A DNA stretch of 64,000 bases, taken from the NCBI GenBank assembly GCA_040767925.1, contig JAXGNN010000001.1, positions 310,001-374,000 on the forward strand. The letters are read 5' to 3'. Source of the stretch: Phil1 sp040767925. Its GTDB lineage: Bacteria > Bacillota > Clostridia > Christensenellales > CAG-138. Below the pieces are notes generated by a model. The model saw nothing but the letters and a program-made list of their open reading frames with translations, ran no database searches and was not told the DNA's origin. A program made the translations under genes and the position numbers. Below are positions 33,449 to 41,093 of the stretch, one piece after another. How positions within the stretch are numbered: position 1 is the first letter of the stretch; each line of letters starts with the position of its first letter.

Positions 33449-34021
33449 CTAATGAGCGCGCTTCGTGTCATCGTACTGCGCGCGGGGGCCGCCGACGTAC
33501 TTGGGGCGCGTGCGCGCGGCGATGACGACCGCCTCGCCGACTCTCCTCGTTTTCAGGTGCACCGGCACCACCACGGGGCGCATGTGCATGCCGATGAGCG
33601 TGCCGCCGACATCCATGCCCGCGCTCGCCTTGCCGCGAAGGTCCTCCACCATGACGGGATCGTCGAAGCGCGCGAGCGCCTGCACGGCGAACGCGCCGCC
33701 CGCGTGCAGGTGCGGCCGCACCCAGACCTGCTGCAGGTCGTATTTCTCCATGCAGCCGCGCTCGACGACGAGGCTGCGGTTGAGGTGTTCGCAGCACTGC
33801 GCGGCGAGGAAGAGTCCTCTCTCCTTCGCGCGCGGGAGCACCGCGTCCATCACGGCCTTCGCCGCGGCCTCGCTGGAGTCCGTGCCGATGAGCCTCCCCA
33901 TGATCTCGCTCGTCGAACAGCCGACGACAAGAATATCCCCGTGCTTGAGGTTATCCGCAGCCGCGAGCAGCTCGTCCATCACGGCGGCCGCCTGGGCGTT
34001 GACGTTGTCAAGATGGTCCAT
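33449..34021 (-). CDS. ywlG: UPF0340/TIGR01440 family protein (YwlG-like)
   Basis: 190-residue conserved Firmicutes protein of unknown function. The family pattern is clear: DILVVGCSTSEIMGRLIGTD, LAAQCCEHLNRSLVVER, then DVGGTLIGMHMRPVVVPV. ATG at 34021 is preferred since GGAGG lies 6 bases upstream. Monocistronic between a terminator and an MBL-fold gene. In B. subtilis ywlG sits near the ywl/glyA region; here it does not, so context adds nothing on function. Confidence 0.9.
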   Translation of the reverse strand: MDHLDNVNAQAAAVMDELLAAADNLKHGDILVVGCSTSEIMGRLIGTDSSEAAAKAVMDAVLPRAKERGLFLAAQCCEHLNRSLVVERGCMEKYDLQQVWVRPHLHAGGAFAVQALARFDDPVMVEDLRGKASAGMDVGGTLIGMHMRPVVVPVHLKTRRVGEAVVIAARTRPKYVGGPRAQYDDTKRAH

Positions 34022-34094
34022 AATATTCCTCCGTTCGATCTTATCGCCCTCCATTATACCATCGGGAGGAATATATGCAACCCTTCGGGCGGTC

Positions 34095-34835
34095 TCATAC
34101 CGTGTAGGTCATCAGCTCCTGCGCGATCTCGGCTTTTGGAAAATGCCTTTGCGCCTGCAAAAGGAGCTTGTTCGTATCGCATTGCGCGCCGCGGATGTGC
34201 GTGCACAAAAGCTGCTTCACCCCCGCCTCCTTGGCGAGTCTGCCCGCCTGGCCGGCGGAAAGGTGCGGCGCCGCCGCGTTGGCGCACTCCTCGTCGAGGA
34301 AGTTCGCGTCGGCAAGCAGCAAATCCGCGCCGGAACAGATTTCCGCGAGGTCGTGGCGCATGCCCGTGTCCCCCGTATAGACGAGCCGCTTGCCCTCGTG
34401 CTCCACGGTGATCGCGTAGGCGGGCACGGGATGTGTGACGCGGCTGAGCTTGATGCGCGCGTCCTCGACGCGCATCTGCAGCCCGTCCTCCGATGCGGTG
34501 AGGTCGTACACCCCCGAGGCCGCGAGCAGCCTGTATTCCTCCCGCGGGTCGTCCGGCGCGACGACGGGCAGCGGCAGCGTCGCCTTCAGCCCGCGCTCGG
34601 AAAGCTGGCGCAGCGCATAGCGCAGCACGAACATATCCGACATGTGATCGCTGTGCAGGTGCGAGAGGATCACGCAATCGAGATTCAGTTCCGGCAAGAG
34701 CCCAATCAGGCGCGAGAGCGTGCCCGCTCCGAGGTCGAGGACGAATTTCGTCTTCCCCGCGCGCACGAGGTAGCCGGAGCACGCGCCGCCGGGCGCGGGA
34801 TAGGGGCCGTAACGCCCTAGAACGGTCAATTCCAT
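34095..34835 (-). CDS. MBL-fold metal-dependent hydrolase (YhfI/RNase Z-like)
   Basis: 246-residue cytoplasmic phosphodiesterase-type MBL protein. The zinc motif is HLHSDHMSD (about residue 60), with VYTGDTG and CTHIRGAQ completing the metal site. It lacks the exosite arm of RNase Z and resembles YhfI. The ATG at 34835 has GGAG 10 bases upstream. It is divergent from the P-type ATPase. Substrate unknown; a small cyclic nucleotide or phosphodiester is plausible. Confidence 0.85.
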   Translation of the reverse strand: MELTVLGRYGPYPAPGGACSGYLVRAGKTKFVLDLGAGTLSRLIGLLPELNLDCVILSHLHSDHMSDMFVLRYALRQLSERGLKATLPLPVVAPDDPREEYRLLAASGVYDLTASEDGLQMRVEDARIKLSRVTHPVPAYAITVEHEGKRLVYTGDTGMRHDLAEICSGADLLLADANFLDEECANAAAPHLSAGQAGRLAKEAGVKQLLCTHIRGAQCDTNKLLLQAQRHFPKAEIAQELMTYTV

Positions 34836-34914
34836 GGTTGCATCGCTCCGTTTCAAACTTATTTTTAGTCTTGTCGCCGCGCCATACGCTTATCCTATTG
34901 GAAAATCATACCAT

Positions 34915-34944
34915 ATTATAAGCGCGCCGCGCACATATGCTCAA
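34915..34944 (-). promoter_or_regulatory. Promoter of the YhfI-like gene
   Basis: Minus strand TTGAGC (34939-34944), 18-bp spacer, TATAAT (34915-34920). Its -35 lies within the inverted repeat at 34933-34954. Confidence 0.55.
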
Positions 34945-34954
34945 GCGCATATGT
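34933..34954. repeat. Inverted repeat between divergent promoters
   Basis: ACATATGC, 6 bases, GCATATGT: a perfect 8-bp-arm dyad covering the -35 of the YhfI-like gene and ending 5 bp before the -35 of the metal ATPase. Possible operator. Confidence 0.5.
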
Positions 34955-34959
34955 TGCGC

Positions 34960-34988
34960 TTGACTAACCGCGCCGCGGCGTGTTAAAT
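34960..34988 (+). promoter_or_regulatory. Promoter of the riboswitch-controlled P-type ATPase
   Basis: TTGACT (34960-34965), 17-bp spacer, TTAAAT (34983-34988); start near 34995, so the leader is about 250 nt. Confidence 0.6.
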
Positions 34989-35045
34989 TCATGATGATCT
35001 CTTTGCACTGCATTACGCCATAATTGTGGCGCGCGATCAACAGTA

Positions 35046-35168
35046 CAAACTGAGCAGGCGATGGGCTCCTCTGGAACCCATGGGGCCGGGCCGCCTCTGG
35101 CGGCAGCGGATGAAGCAATTCTTGCGCATCTGCGGGACAGTGTGTTGTTCCGCAGATGCGTTTTATTT
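35046..35168 (+). promoter_or_regulatory. czcD (NiCo) riboswitch with terminator platform
   Basis: The aptamer runs from ACTGAGCAGGC (35049) to GGGACAGT (35134-35141). P1 is ACTG/CAGT; P2 is ATGGG/CCCAT; GGCCGGGC joins to P3 GCCGCC/GGCGGC; P4 is GCGGATG/CATCTGC. These blocks match the four-helix NiCo class. A terminator (GCATCTGCGG / CCGCAGATGC, then GTTTTATTT) would steal the P4 strand and the GGGACAG segment, so metal binding should turn the gene on. Published ligands are Co/Ni and, later, Fe(II). Confidence 0.88.
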
Positions 35169-35242
35169 CCCACAAAACTAAAACGCGTCCGGAATCAAGC
35201 CGATGCAGGATCATGGAGCCATCTTGATTGGAGGGGACCCTT

Positions 35243-37765
35243 ATGAACCATACCTTCGGCCCGGAGGGCCTGACGACGGCCGAGGCGCAGGCGCGCCTTG
35301 TGCAATACGGAAGAAACGAGCTTTCGCCGGAAAAAAAGGCCGGCTTTTTCATGAAAGTTCTGCACGTCGCCGCGGAGCCGATGTTCCTCCTGCTCATCGC
35401 GGCTGCGGTCATCTATTTTCTGCTCGGCGAGCCGAAGGACGGCGCGGTCATGCTCGTCTTCGTGCTGGGCGTCATCGGCATAGAGACCGTGCAGGAATGG
35501 AAAACCGACAGGACGCTCCGCGCGCTTCGCGAGCTTTCCGCCCCGCGCATCGCGGTGCTGCGCGACGGGAGCGAAACCGTGATCAACAGCGCGGAGCTCG
35601 TGCCGGGGGACGTGATGTTCCTGAAGGAGGGCGTGAAGATCCCGGCGGACGGGAAGGTGCTGCGCTGCAGCGACCTTTGCGTGGACGAAAGCTCCCTTAC
35701 GGGCGAGTCCGCGGGCGTGTGGAAGCGCCCTTATGAGCCCGGCGCGGACGCGGGCGGATACTGGAGGGACGACACCTGCTACGCGGGCACGCTCGTCACG
35801 CAGGGCACGGCGGCGGTGTTCGTCGAGGCGACCGGCGCAGTTACGGAGTACGGCAAGATCGGCGCGGACGTGGCCTCCGCGCCGGACCGTCCAACGCCGC
35901 TTGAGAAGCAGACCGCGAAGCTCGTCAAAACCTGCGCCGTCATCGCCGCCGCGCTCTTCCTATTCGTCGGCGTCGCGACGTGGTTCAACCTCAACGGCGA
36001 GGAGACCGGCGCCCGGCTGATCGCGAGCATACTCGCGGGCATCACGCTCGCGATGGCGATGATCCCGGAGGAATTTCCGGTCATCCTCGCGGTGTTCCTC
36101 TCGATGGGGGCCTGGCGGCTCGCGCGAAAAAACTCCCTCGTGCGGCGGCTGCCCTCGGTGGAGACGCTCGGCGCGGTGAGCGTGCTGTGCGTCGATAAGA
36201 CCGGCACCATCACGATGAACCGCATGCGCGTGGCGGAAACCTGGAGCGCCTCGGGCGACGACGCGGAGCTTGTCGAGACGATGGGGCTCGGTTGCGAAGT
36301 GGAGACGTACGACCCCATGGAGACCGCCATGATCGAATACTGCGACCTGCGGGGCGTGGACCGCGGCCATCTCTTTAGCGGGGAGCTCCTTTTCGAGTAT
36401 GCCTTCACCAACGAGCTTAAGATGATGGGGCATGTCTGGAAGCACGACGGGGAGCTGGTCGTCGCCGCCAAGGGCTCGCCCGAATCGCTGCTGCCCCTGT
36501 GCGCCCTCCCCGGGGAGGAAGCTGTGGCCGCGCGCGCGGCCGCGGAGGGCTTCGCGAAGCGCGGCCTTCGCGTGATCGCCGTCGGCGTGCAGAAGCTCTC
36601 CCATGAGGCGGAAATTCCCGCGCACATCACGGGGTGCAGCCTGCGGCTGCTCGGCCTCATCGGCCTCGCCGACCCGCCGCGCGAGGGCGTGCGCGAGAAC
36701 ATCGAAACCTGCTACCGCGCGGGCGTGCGCGTTGTCATGATCACGGGGGATGACGGCGTCACCGCGGCCTCCGTCGCAAAAGCCGTAGGAATGCGGGATT
36801 GCGAAAGCATCCTTACGGGGGCGATGCTCGATGAGATGGACGACGAGGCGCTGCGCGAGGCGGTGCGGACCGTTTCGATCTTCTCGCGCGTCATCCCCGC
36901 GCACAAGATGCGCATCGTCCAGGCGCTGCGCGAAAACGGCGAGATCGTCGCCATGACGGGGGACGGCGTCAACGACGCGCCCGCGCTCAAATACGCGGAC
37001 ATCGGCATCGCCATGGGCAAGCGCGGCAGCGAGGTCTCCCGCGAGGCCGCGGACCTCATCCTCATGGACGACAACTTCGCGACCATCGTGGAGACCATCC
37101 GCGACGGCAGGCGCATCTACGAGAACATCCGCAAAGCAGTGGGCTACGTGTTCGCCATCCACATCCCCATCGCGCTCTCGTCGCTCCTGGGGCCCATTTT
37201 CGGCATCGCGCCCGGCGCGCTCTTCCTCCTCCCCCTCCACGTAGCGCTGTTGGAGCTCGTCATCGACCCGACCTGCTCCGTGGCGCTCGAGCGGCAGCCC
37301 GCGGAGAGGGACGTGATGGCGCGCCCGCCGCGCGATCCGCATGAAAAGCTCCTCACGCCGGGCGTGATGGTCAAGAGCTTCCTGCAGGGGCTCGTGATCT
37401 TCGCGGCGTCCTTCGGCGCGTACTTCCTGACGCTTGGCGGCGACCCGGGCGCGGCCCCCGCCGCGCGTGCGATGGGGCTCACCGCCATCATGGCGGCCAA
37501 CGTGCTGCTCGTGCAGGTGAACGCCTCGGAGAGGGACCCGTTCTATGTGAGCGCTCTGCGCCTCGCCCGCGACGGGGTCATGCGGGCGGTGACGCTCGGC
37601 ACGCTCGCGCTGCTCCTCGTCTCCCTCTACACGCCGCTCGCCGGCCTTCTCAAGCTCGCGCCCCTCAGCGCGGCGCAGTTCTTCACGGCTTTCGGCCTCG
37701 GCGCCGCCTCCGCGCTGTGGTATGAGCTCGTGAAGGCGTTCGGGAGGCGCAAAAGCAAAGCGTAA
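35243..37765 (+). CDS. P-type (P2-like) cation-translocating ATPase, probable metal efflux pump
   Basis: 840-residue membrane pump. Order: cytoplasmic N-terminus, two helices, actuator domain with LTGES (about 152), helices 3-4 with the unusual PEEFP in the ion pathway (near 275; Ca pumps have PEGLP), the phosphorylation motif DKTGTIT (D318), nucleotide domain, GDGVNDAP (about 573) and six C-terminal helices. No N-terminal CxxC metal-binding domain and no CPC motif. ATG at 35243 after GGAGGGG. The czcD riboswitch upstream indicates divalent transition-metal (Fe, Co or Ni) export. Confidence 0.92.
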   Translation: MNHTFGPEGLTTAEAQARLVQYGRNELSPEKKAGFFMKVLHVAAEPMFLLLIAAAVIYFLLGEPKDGAVMLVFVLGVIGIETVQEWKTDRTLRALRELSAPRIAVLRDGSETVINSAELVPGDVMFLKEGVKIPADGKVLRCSDLCVDESSLTGESAGVWKRPYEPGADAGGYWRDDTCYAGTLVTQGTAAVFVEATGAVTEYGKIGADVASAPDRPTPLEKQTAKLVKTCAVIAAALFLFVGVATWFNLNGEETGARLIASILAGITLAMAMIPEEFPVILAVFLSMGAWRLARKNSLVRRLPSVETLGAVSVLCVDKTGTITMNRMRVAETWSASGDDAELVETMGLGCEVETYDPMETAMIEYCDLRGVDRGHLFSGELLFEYAFTNELKMMGHVWKHDGELVVAAKGSPESLLPLCALPGEEAVAARAAAEGFAKRGLRVIAVGVQKLSHEAEIPAHITGCSLRLLGLIGLADPPREGVRENIETCYRAGVRVVMITGDDGVTAASVAKAVGMRDCESILTGAMLDEMDDEALREAVRTVSIFSRVIPAHKMRIVQALRENGEIVAMTGDGVNDAPALKYADIGIAMGKRGSEVSREAADLILMDDNFATIVETIRDGRRIYENIRKAVGYVFAIHIPIALSSLLGPIFGIAPGALFLLPLHVALLELVIDPTCSVALERQPAERDVMARPPRDPHEKLLTPGVMVKSFLQGLVIFAASFGAYFLTLGGDPGAAPAARAMGLTAIMAANVLLVQVNASERDPFYVSALRLARDGVMRAVTLGTLALLLVSLYTPLAGLLKLAPLSAAQFFTAFGLGAASALWYELVKAFGRRKSKA

Positions 37766-37781
37766 ACCAATACATACGCTC

Positions 37782-37811
37782 AAAGGGCGGGAAATATTCC
37801 CGCTCTTTTTT
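37782..37811 (+). terminator. Rho-independent terminator of the ATPase gene
   Basis: 12-bp stem (AAAGGGCGGGAA / TTCCCGCTCTTT, one G-U), ATA loop, then a U-run, 16 bp past the stop. Confidence 0.8.
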
Positions 37812-37815
37812 CATG

Positions 37816-37889
37816 TTCGGCAAAAGTCGTGTATATATGGCAGTAATAGCGGGAATAATACGCAGGATGCGAAATTCGCCCGGGGAAAT
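37816..37889 (+). promoter_or_regulatory. Candidate Spo0A box and sigma-H-like promoter of the spoIIA operon
   Basis: TTCGGCA at 37816-37822 is the reverse of a 0A box (TGNCGAA). AGGAT (37864-37868) and GAAAT (37885-37889) could be the -35 and -10 of a sigma-H promoter. In B. subtilis spoIIA is sigma-H and Spo0A dependent, so position fits, but both matches are short. Confidence 0.4.
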
Positions 37890-37920
37890 AGATCTTGTTA
37901 ATCCTATACAGGAGGCGAAC

Positions 37921-38250
37921 ATGCAGATACGCTCTGAGACTGCCGGGCCGTACGCCGTCGCGCGGCTCACCGGCGAACTGGATCATCACTGCGCGGCCGA
38001 AACGCGCAGGGCGCTCGACGCGCTCATCGCCGATCCCGCCATCAAAGAGCTGGAGCTCGACCTGCGCGGCGTGAGCTTCATGGACAGCTCCGGCCTCGGG
38101 GTCATACTCGGGCGCTACAGGACGCTCTCGAAGCGGGGCGGGTCCATGGCGCTTCGCGGCGCGAACAAACACGTGGACAGGATATTGCGCATGGCGGGCG
38201 TCTACGCGCTGTGCGAACGAAGGGATGCGCAGGGAGGTATCGGTATATGA
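37921..38250 (+). CDS. spoIIAA: Anti-sigma F factor antagonist SpoIIAA
   Basis: 109-residue STAS-domain protein. Its Ser57 in FMDSSGLGV corresponds to the serine phosphorylated by SpoIIAB; dephosphorylated SpoIIAA frees sigma-F in the forespore. ATG at 37921 has AGGAGG 7 bases upstream. The stop overlaps the spoIIAB start (ATGA). First gene of the classical three-gene operon. Confidence 0.95.
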   Translation: MQIRSETAGPYAVARLTGELDHHCAAETRRALDALIADPAIKELELDLRGVSFMDSSGLGVILGRYRTLSKRGGSMALRGANKHVDRILRMAGVYALCERRDAQGGIGI

Positions 38251-38681
38251 AAAACATGATGAGCGTGAGCTTTTCCGCCATTTCGCAGAACGAATCCCTT
38301 TCGAGGACGCTCGCCGCGGCCTTCGCGGCGCAGCTCAACCCCACCATCGAGGAACTGACGGATATCCGCACCGCCGTGAGCGAGGCCGTGACCAACGCCA
38401 TCATACACGGCTACGGCGGGCGGGGCGGCACGGTCACGATGAACTGCGCGATCGAGGGCGACGTTTTCGCCGTTGACATAATCGACACCGGCCGGGGCAT
38501 CGAGGACATCGCGCTCGCGATGCAGCCCTTCTACACGAGCGCGCCCGAGCTGGAGCGCTCCGGCATGGGCTTCTCCGTGATGCAGGCGTTCATGGACGAG
38601 GTGAAGGTCCGCTCCGTGCCCGGCTGCGGCACGACCGTTTCCATGAAGAAGCGCATATCGGCGGTGAGGGACAATGGATGA
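38247..38681 (+). CDS. spoIIAB: Anti-sigma F factor / serine kinase SpoIIAB
   Basis: 144-residue GHKL-type kinase that holds sigma-F inactive and phosphorylates SpoIIAA. The N-box EAVTNAIIHGYGG and G-boxes DTGRGIED and SGMGFSVMQAFMD are clear. The ATG at 38247 overlaps the spoIIAA stop; the 3' end overlaps sigF by 8 bp. Confidence 0.95.
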   Translation: MKNMMSVSFSAISQNESLSRTLAAAFAAQLNPTIEELTDIRTAVSEAVTNAIIHGYGGRGGTVTMNCAIEGDVFAVDIIDTGRGIEDIALAMQPFYTSAPELERSGMGFSVMQAFMDEVKVRSVPGCGTTVSMKKRISAVRDNG

Positions 38682-39447
38682 GCGGGAACCGCTCTCTCAC
38701 GAGGAAACGCTCGCGCTGATCGCCCTCGCGCAGGAAGGCTCGGAGGAGGCGCAGGAAAAGCTCGTCGTCTGCAACACCGCGCTGGTCAAATCCATCGTCA
38801 GGCGCTTCCTCGGGAAGGGTTGCGAGTACGACGACCTGTTCCAGATCGGCTGCATGGGGCTCGTGAAGGCGATCAAAAACTTCGACTGCAATTTCGAGGT
38901 GCGCTTTTCGACCTACGCCGTGCCGATGATCGCGGGCGAAATCAAGCGCTTCCTTCGGGACGACGGCATGATCAAGGTGAGCCGCTCGCTTCGCGAGCTC
39001 TCCATCCGGGCGTCGTCGGTGCGGGAAATCCTTTTGACGCAGCTTGGGCGGGAGCCCGGCGTGATGGAGATCGCGCAGGCGCTCGGGGTCGAGCCCGAGG
39101 AGCTCGCGCGCGCCCTCGAGGCCGCGCGCCCCTGCGTTTCCATCTACGAGCCTGCCTACGGCGCGGATTCCGACGCGCTCGTGATGGACGTCGTCCCCAT
39201 GCAGGAGGAGGAGCTTTCCGGCGCGCTCGACCGCGTGATACTAAAAGAGCTCCTTTCGGAGCTCGCGCCGCGGGAGAGGACCATCATCGTGATGCGCTAC
39301 TTCATGGACAAGACGCAGAGCGAGACCGCCGCGGCCCTTGGCATCTCGCAGGTGCAGGTTTCCCGCCTCGAGGGGCGCATACTCGCCGCCATGCGGACGC
39401 GGCTCGAGGGAGGCGGAAGGGATCAGGAGCGGCCGGAAGCCTTGTAG
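38674..39447 (+). CDS. sigF: RNA polymerase sigma-F factor
   Basis: 257-residue forespore sigma factor. Region 2 (DLFQIGCMGLVKAIKNFDCN, then FSTYAVPMIAGEIKRFLRDD), region 3 and region 4 (LSELAPRERTIIVMRYFMDK, then GISQVQVSRLE) are intact. Position after spoIIAB identifies it as sigF and not sigG. It overlaps the convergent downstream secreted-protein gene by about 25 bp. Confidence 0.95.
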   Translation: MDEREPLSHEETLALIALAQEGSEEAQEKLVVCNTALVKSIVRRFLGKGCEYDDLFQIGCMGLVKAIKNFDCNFEVRFSTYAVPMIAGEIKRFLRDDGMIKVSRSLRELSIRASSVREILLTQLGREPGVMEIAQALGVEPEELARALEAARPCVSIYEPAYGADSDALVMDVVPMQEEELSGALDRVILKELLSELAPRERTIIVMRYFMDKTQSETAAALGISQVQVSRLEGRILAAMRTRLEGGGRDQERPEAL

Positions 39448-40226
39448 ACGAGCGCTTGGTGCTCCACGTCGGGGAAGCCGCCCACGTGCGAGAGGCTGCC
39501 GTTGAAGAACATGCAGGCGTGGCCTGCCATGTCGTTGCCGGAGATCGCGTCCTCCCCGTGCGGAAAGCCCTGCAGCGACGCCGCGACGAGCCTGCCGCCG
39601 ATCTCGATCAGCACGGGGCGCTTGGAATAGTTGAACGCGTCGCCGAAGGCTTTCCGGTAAGAATAGGCGTCTTCCGCCGAGGTGCATTCCACCTCGGCGT
39701 GATTTTCGCCGCCGGTATAAGTCATCCGCCATGTCGCGCCGGTGTTGAAATCGCGCACAAGGTAGGATTTTCCCGTTTCGAGGAGGGTTTTGACCTCGCC
39801 CCAGTCCACGAGCTCGCCCTTCGCGCCCGGCGTGCCCGAGAGAGCCGCGCCGATGGGGATTACGGCGTCGATGTCCGCGCGGGCGGCGTCGTGCCGGAAG
39901 AGGAACTCCATGGACTGCGCCCCCACCGTGCCGTCGGCGATGATGGGAAGCCCGTTCGCGTCGGTCTGCTTCCTTTGGAATTTCTTCGTCGCCTCGACGG
40001 TCATGCTCTGAAAATTGCCCGTGGGCTTATAGTTGAAATAGCCAAGCTCGCGCAGCCGTATCTGGATGCGCACGACCGTTTCTCCCTTGGAATTGAATGC
40101 GATCAGCCCCGCCGACCCCGCGCCGGGGGAAGGCGCCGCGGAGGGCGCGGCGGAAGGCTCCGCCAGCGCGGCGGAGAGCAGCGCCGAAAGGACGAGGATG
40201 AGCATTGCCGCGGCCAGTCTTTTCAT
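39423..40226 (-). CDS. Secreted peptidoglycan-binding protein with unnamed C-terminal domain
   Basis: 267 residues. Signal peptide 1-22, an Ala/Pro/Ser linker, a PG_binding_1 domain (about 48-115; VVRIQIRLRELGYFNYKPTG) and a C-terminal domain of about 120 residues (RPVLIEIGGRLVAASLQGFP, GHACMFFNGSLSHVGG, HQALVYKA) that recurs in the 44539-45705 protein. Conserved His and Cys there hint at an enzyme, but I cannot name it. The ATG at 40226 has no ribosome binding site and lies 6 bases after TATCAT. Convergent with sigF; may be sporulation-related. Confidence 0.75.
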   Translation of the reverse strand: MKRLAAAMLILVLSALLSAALAEPSAAPSAAPSPGAGSAGLIAFNSKGETVVRIQIRLRELGYFNYKPTGNFQSMTVEATKKFQRKQTDANGLPIIADGTVGAQSMEFLFRHDAARADIDAVIPIGAALSGTPGAKGELVDWGEVKTLLETGKSYLVRDFNTGATWRMTYTGGENHAEVECTSAEDAYSYRKAFGDAFNYSKRPVLIEIGGRLVAASLQGFPHGEDAISGNDMAGHACMFFNGSLSHVGGFPDVEHQALVYKASGRS

Positions 40227-40293
40227 ACGAACATGATACCACAGGCGCGGCGCGAATTGTATGGCAAAATTGTTACTTCAGCAAAGACGAAGC

Positions 40294-40977
40294 CTACGGC
40301 ACTTCCGTGGGGATGAGGTTGAGCATATCGTCCGTGTTCGCGACGTCGGTATACACCTGCGGCACCTCGCCCACGATGACGCTCTCCGCAATGGCGGCCT
40401 CCGAGGTGACGCTGACCGCCTGATAAATCCCCGGCATGACGATCTGCACCGACGCGGTCAGCTTGAGCTTCACGCGGTAGAGCGTCTGGTTGATGCCGGA
40501 GGAGGTGAACTCCGTGTCGAACGCGCTCTGCACGCTTCCCGCGGGCGTGAAGGTCACGCGGATTTTCGGCCCGTGCCCCGCGAAGAAGGGAATCCCCGTG
40601 ATCGTGCCCAGAGGGATGCTGACCCCCTGCTCCCCCATCTGCGCGATGAGGTCCTGCGCCGCCTGCGCGCATTCGGCGGCCAGCGTGTTCATCCGGTACG
40701 CATCCGTTTCGAGCAGATAGACCCTCTCCCCCGTCTCGCGCACGTGGATGACGGGAGCCCCGTCGGAGCTCTCGCCGAGATAGTCGAGTATCGCCTGGTT
40801 CATCGCGCGCGCCGTCACGGATTTCACGCGCGCCACGGCGAGCGCCTCCATGGCCTTGTGCATGCCGGCGTTTAGCCACACGGCGGCGACCGCCGCGAGG
40901 ACCAGCAGGACCGTCAGCGAAACGAAGATTTTTTTGCGCGCGGGCGTGCGTCTGCGGCAGATGATTTCCCCTTCCAT
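40294..40977 (-). CDS. yunB: Sporulation protein YunB
   Basis: 227-residue membrane-anchored protein: basic N-terminus, one helix (about 17-36), then an extracytoplasmic domain with the YunB pattern ARAMNQAILDYLGE, ETDAYRMNTLAAEC, GTITGIPFFAGHGPKI and a C-terminal SVIVGEVPQVYTDV. Required for proper spore formation in B. subtilis, where it is under sigma-E. ATG at 40977 after GGGAGG. Divergent from the PBP gene. Confidence 0.93.
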   Translation of the reverse strand: MEGEIICRRRTPARKKIFVSLTVLLVLAAVAAVWLNAGMHKAMEALAVARVKSVTARAMNQAILDYLGESSDGAPVIHVRETGERVYLLETDAYRMNTLAAECAQAAQDLIAQMGEQGVSIPLGTITGIPFFAGHGPKIRVTFTPAGSVQSAFDTEFTSSGINQTLYRVKLKLTASVQIVMPGIYQAVSVTSEAAIAESVIVGEVPQVYTDVANTDDMLNLIPTEVP

Positions 40978-41012
40978 ACAGCCTCCCGAAATATGTCGCC
41001 GATGTTAATTAA

Positions 41013-41038
41013 AGTATATGCGCGCGTCCGCCTTATTG
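41013..41038 (-). promoter_or_regulatory. Possible sigma-E promoter of yunB
   Basis: Minus strand CATATACT (41013-41020) resembles the sigma-E -10, with CAATAA (41033-41038) as the -35 at about the right distance. It overlaps the divergent PBP promoter. Confidence 0.3.
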
Positions 41039-41065
41039 AGCATCGCGTTTTGCATGTGATATAAT
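41036..41065 (+). promoter_or_regulatory. Sigma-A promoter of the class A PBP gene
   Basis: TTGAGC (41036-41041), 18-bp spacer, TATAAT (41060-41065); start near 41072. Confidence 0.65.
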
Positions 41066-41093
41066 ACGCTTGGATGATTATAAAGGCGGCGAC

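Noticed and set aside
35041..35168. 6S RNA or another structured small RNA in the ATPase leader.
   Set aside because: Matches to the czcD four-helix aptamer blocks and the terminator overlap explain the structure better, and it is followed in cis by a metal ATPase.
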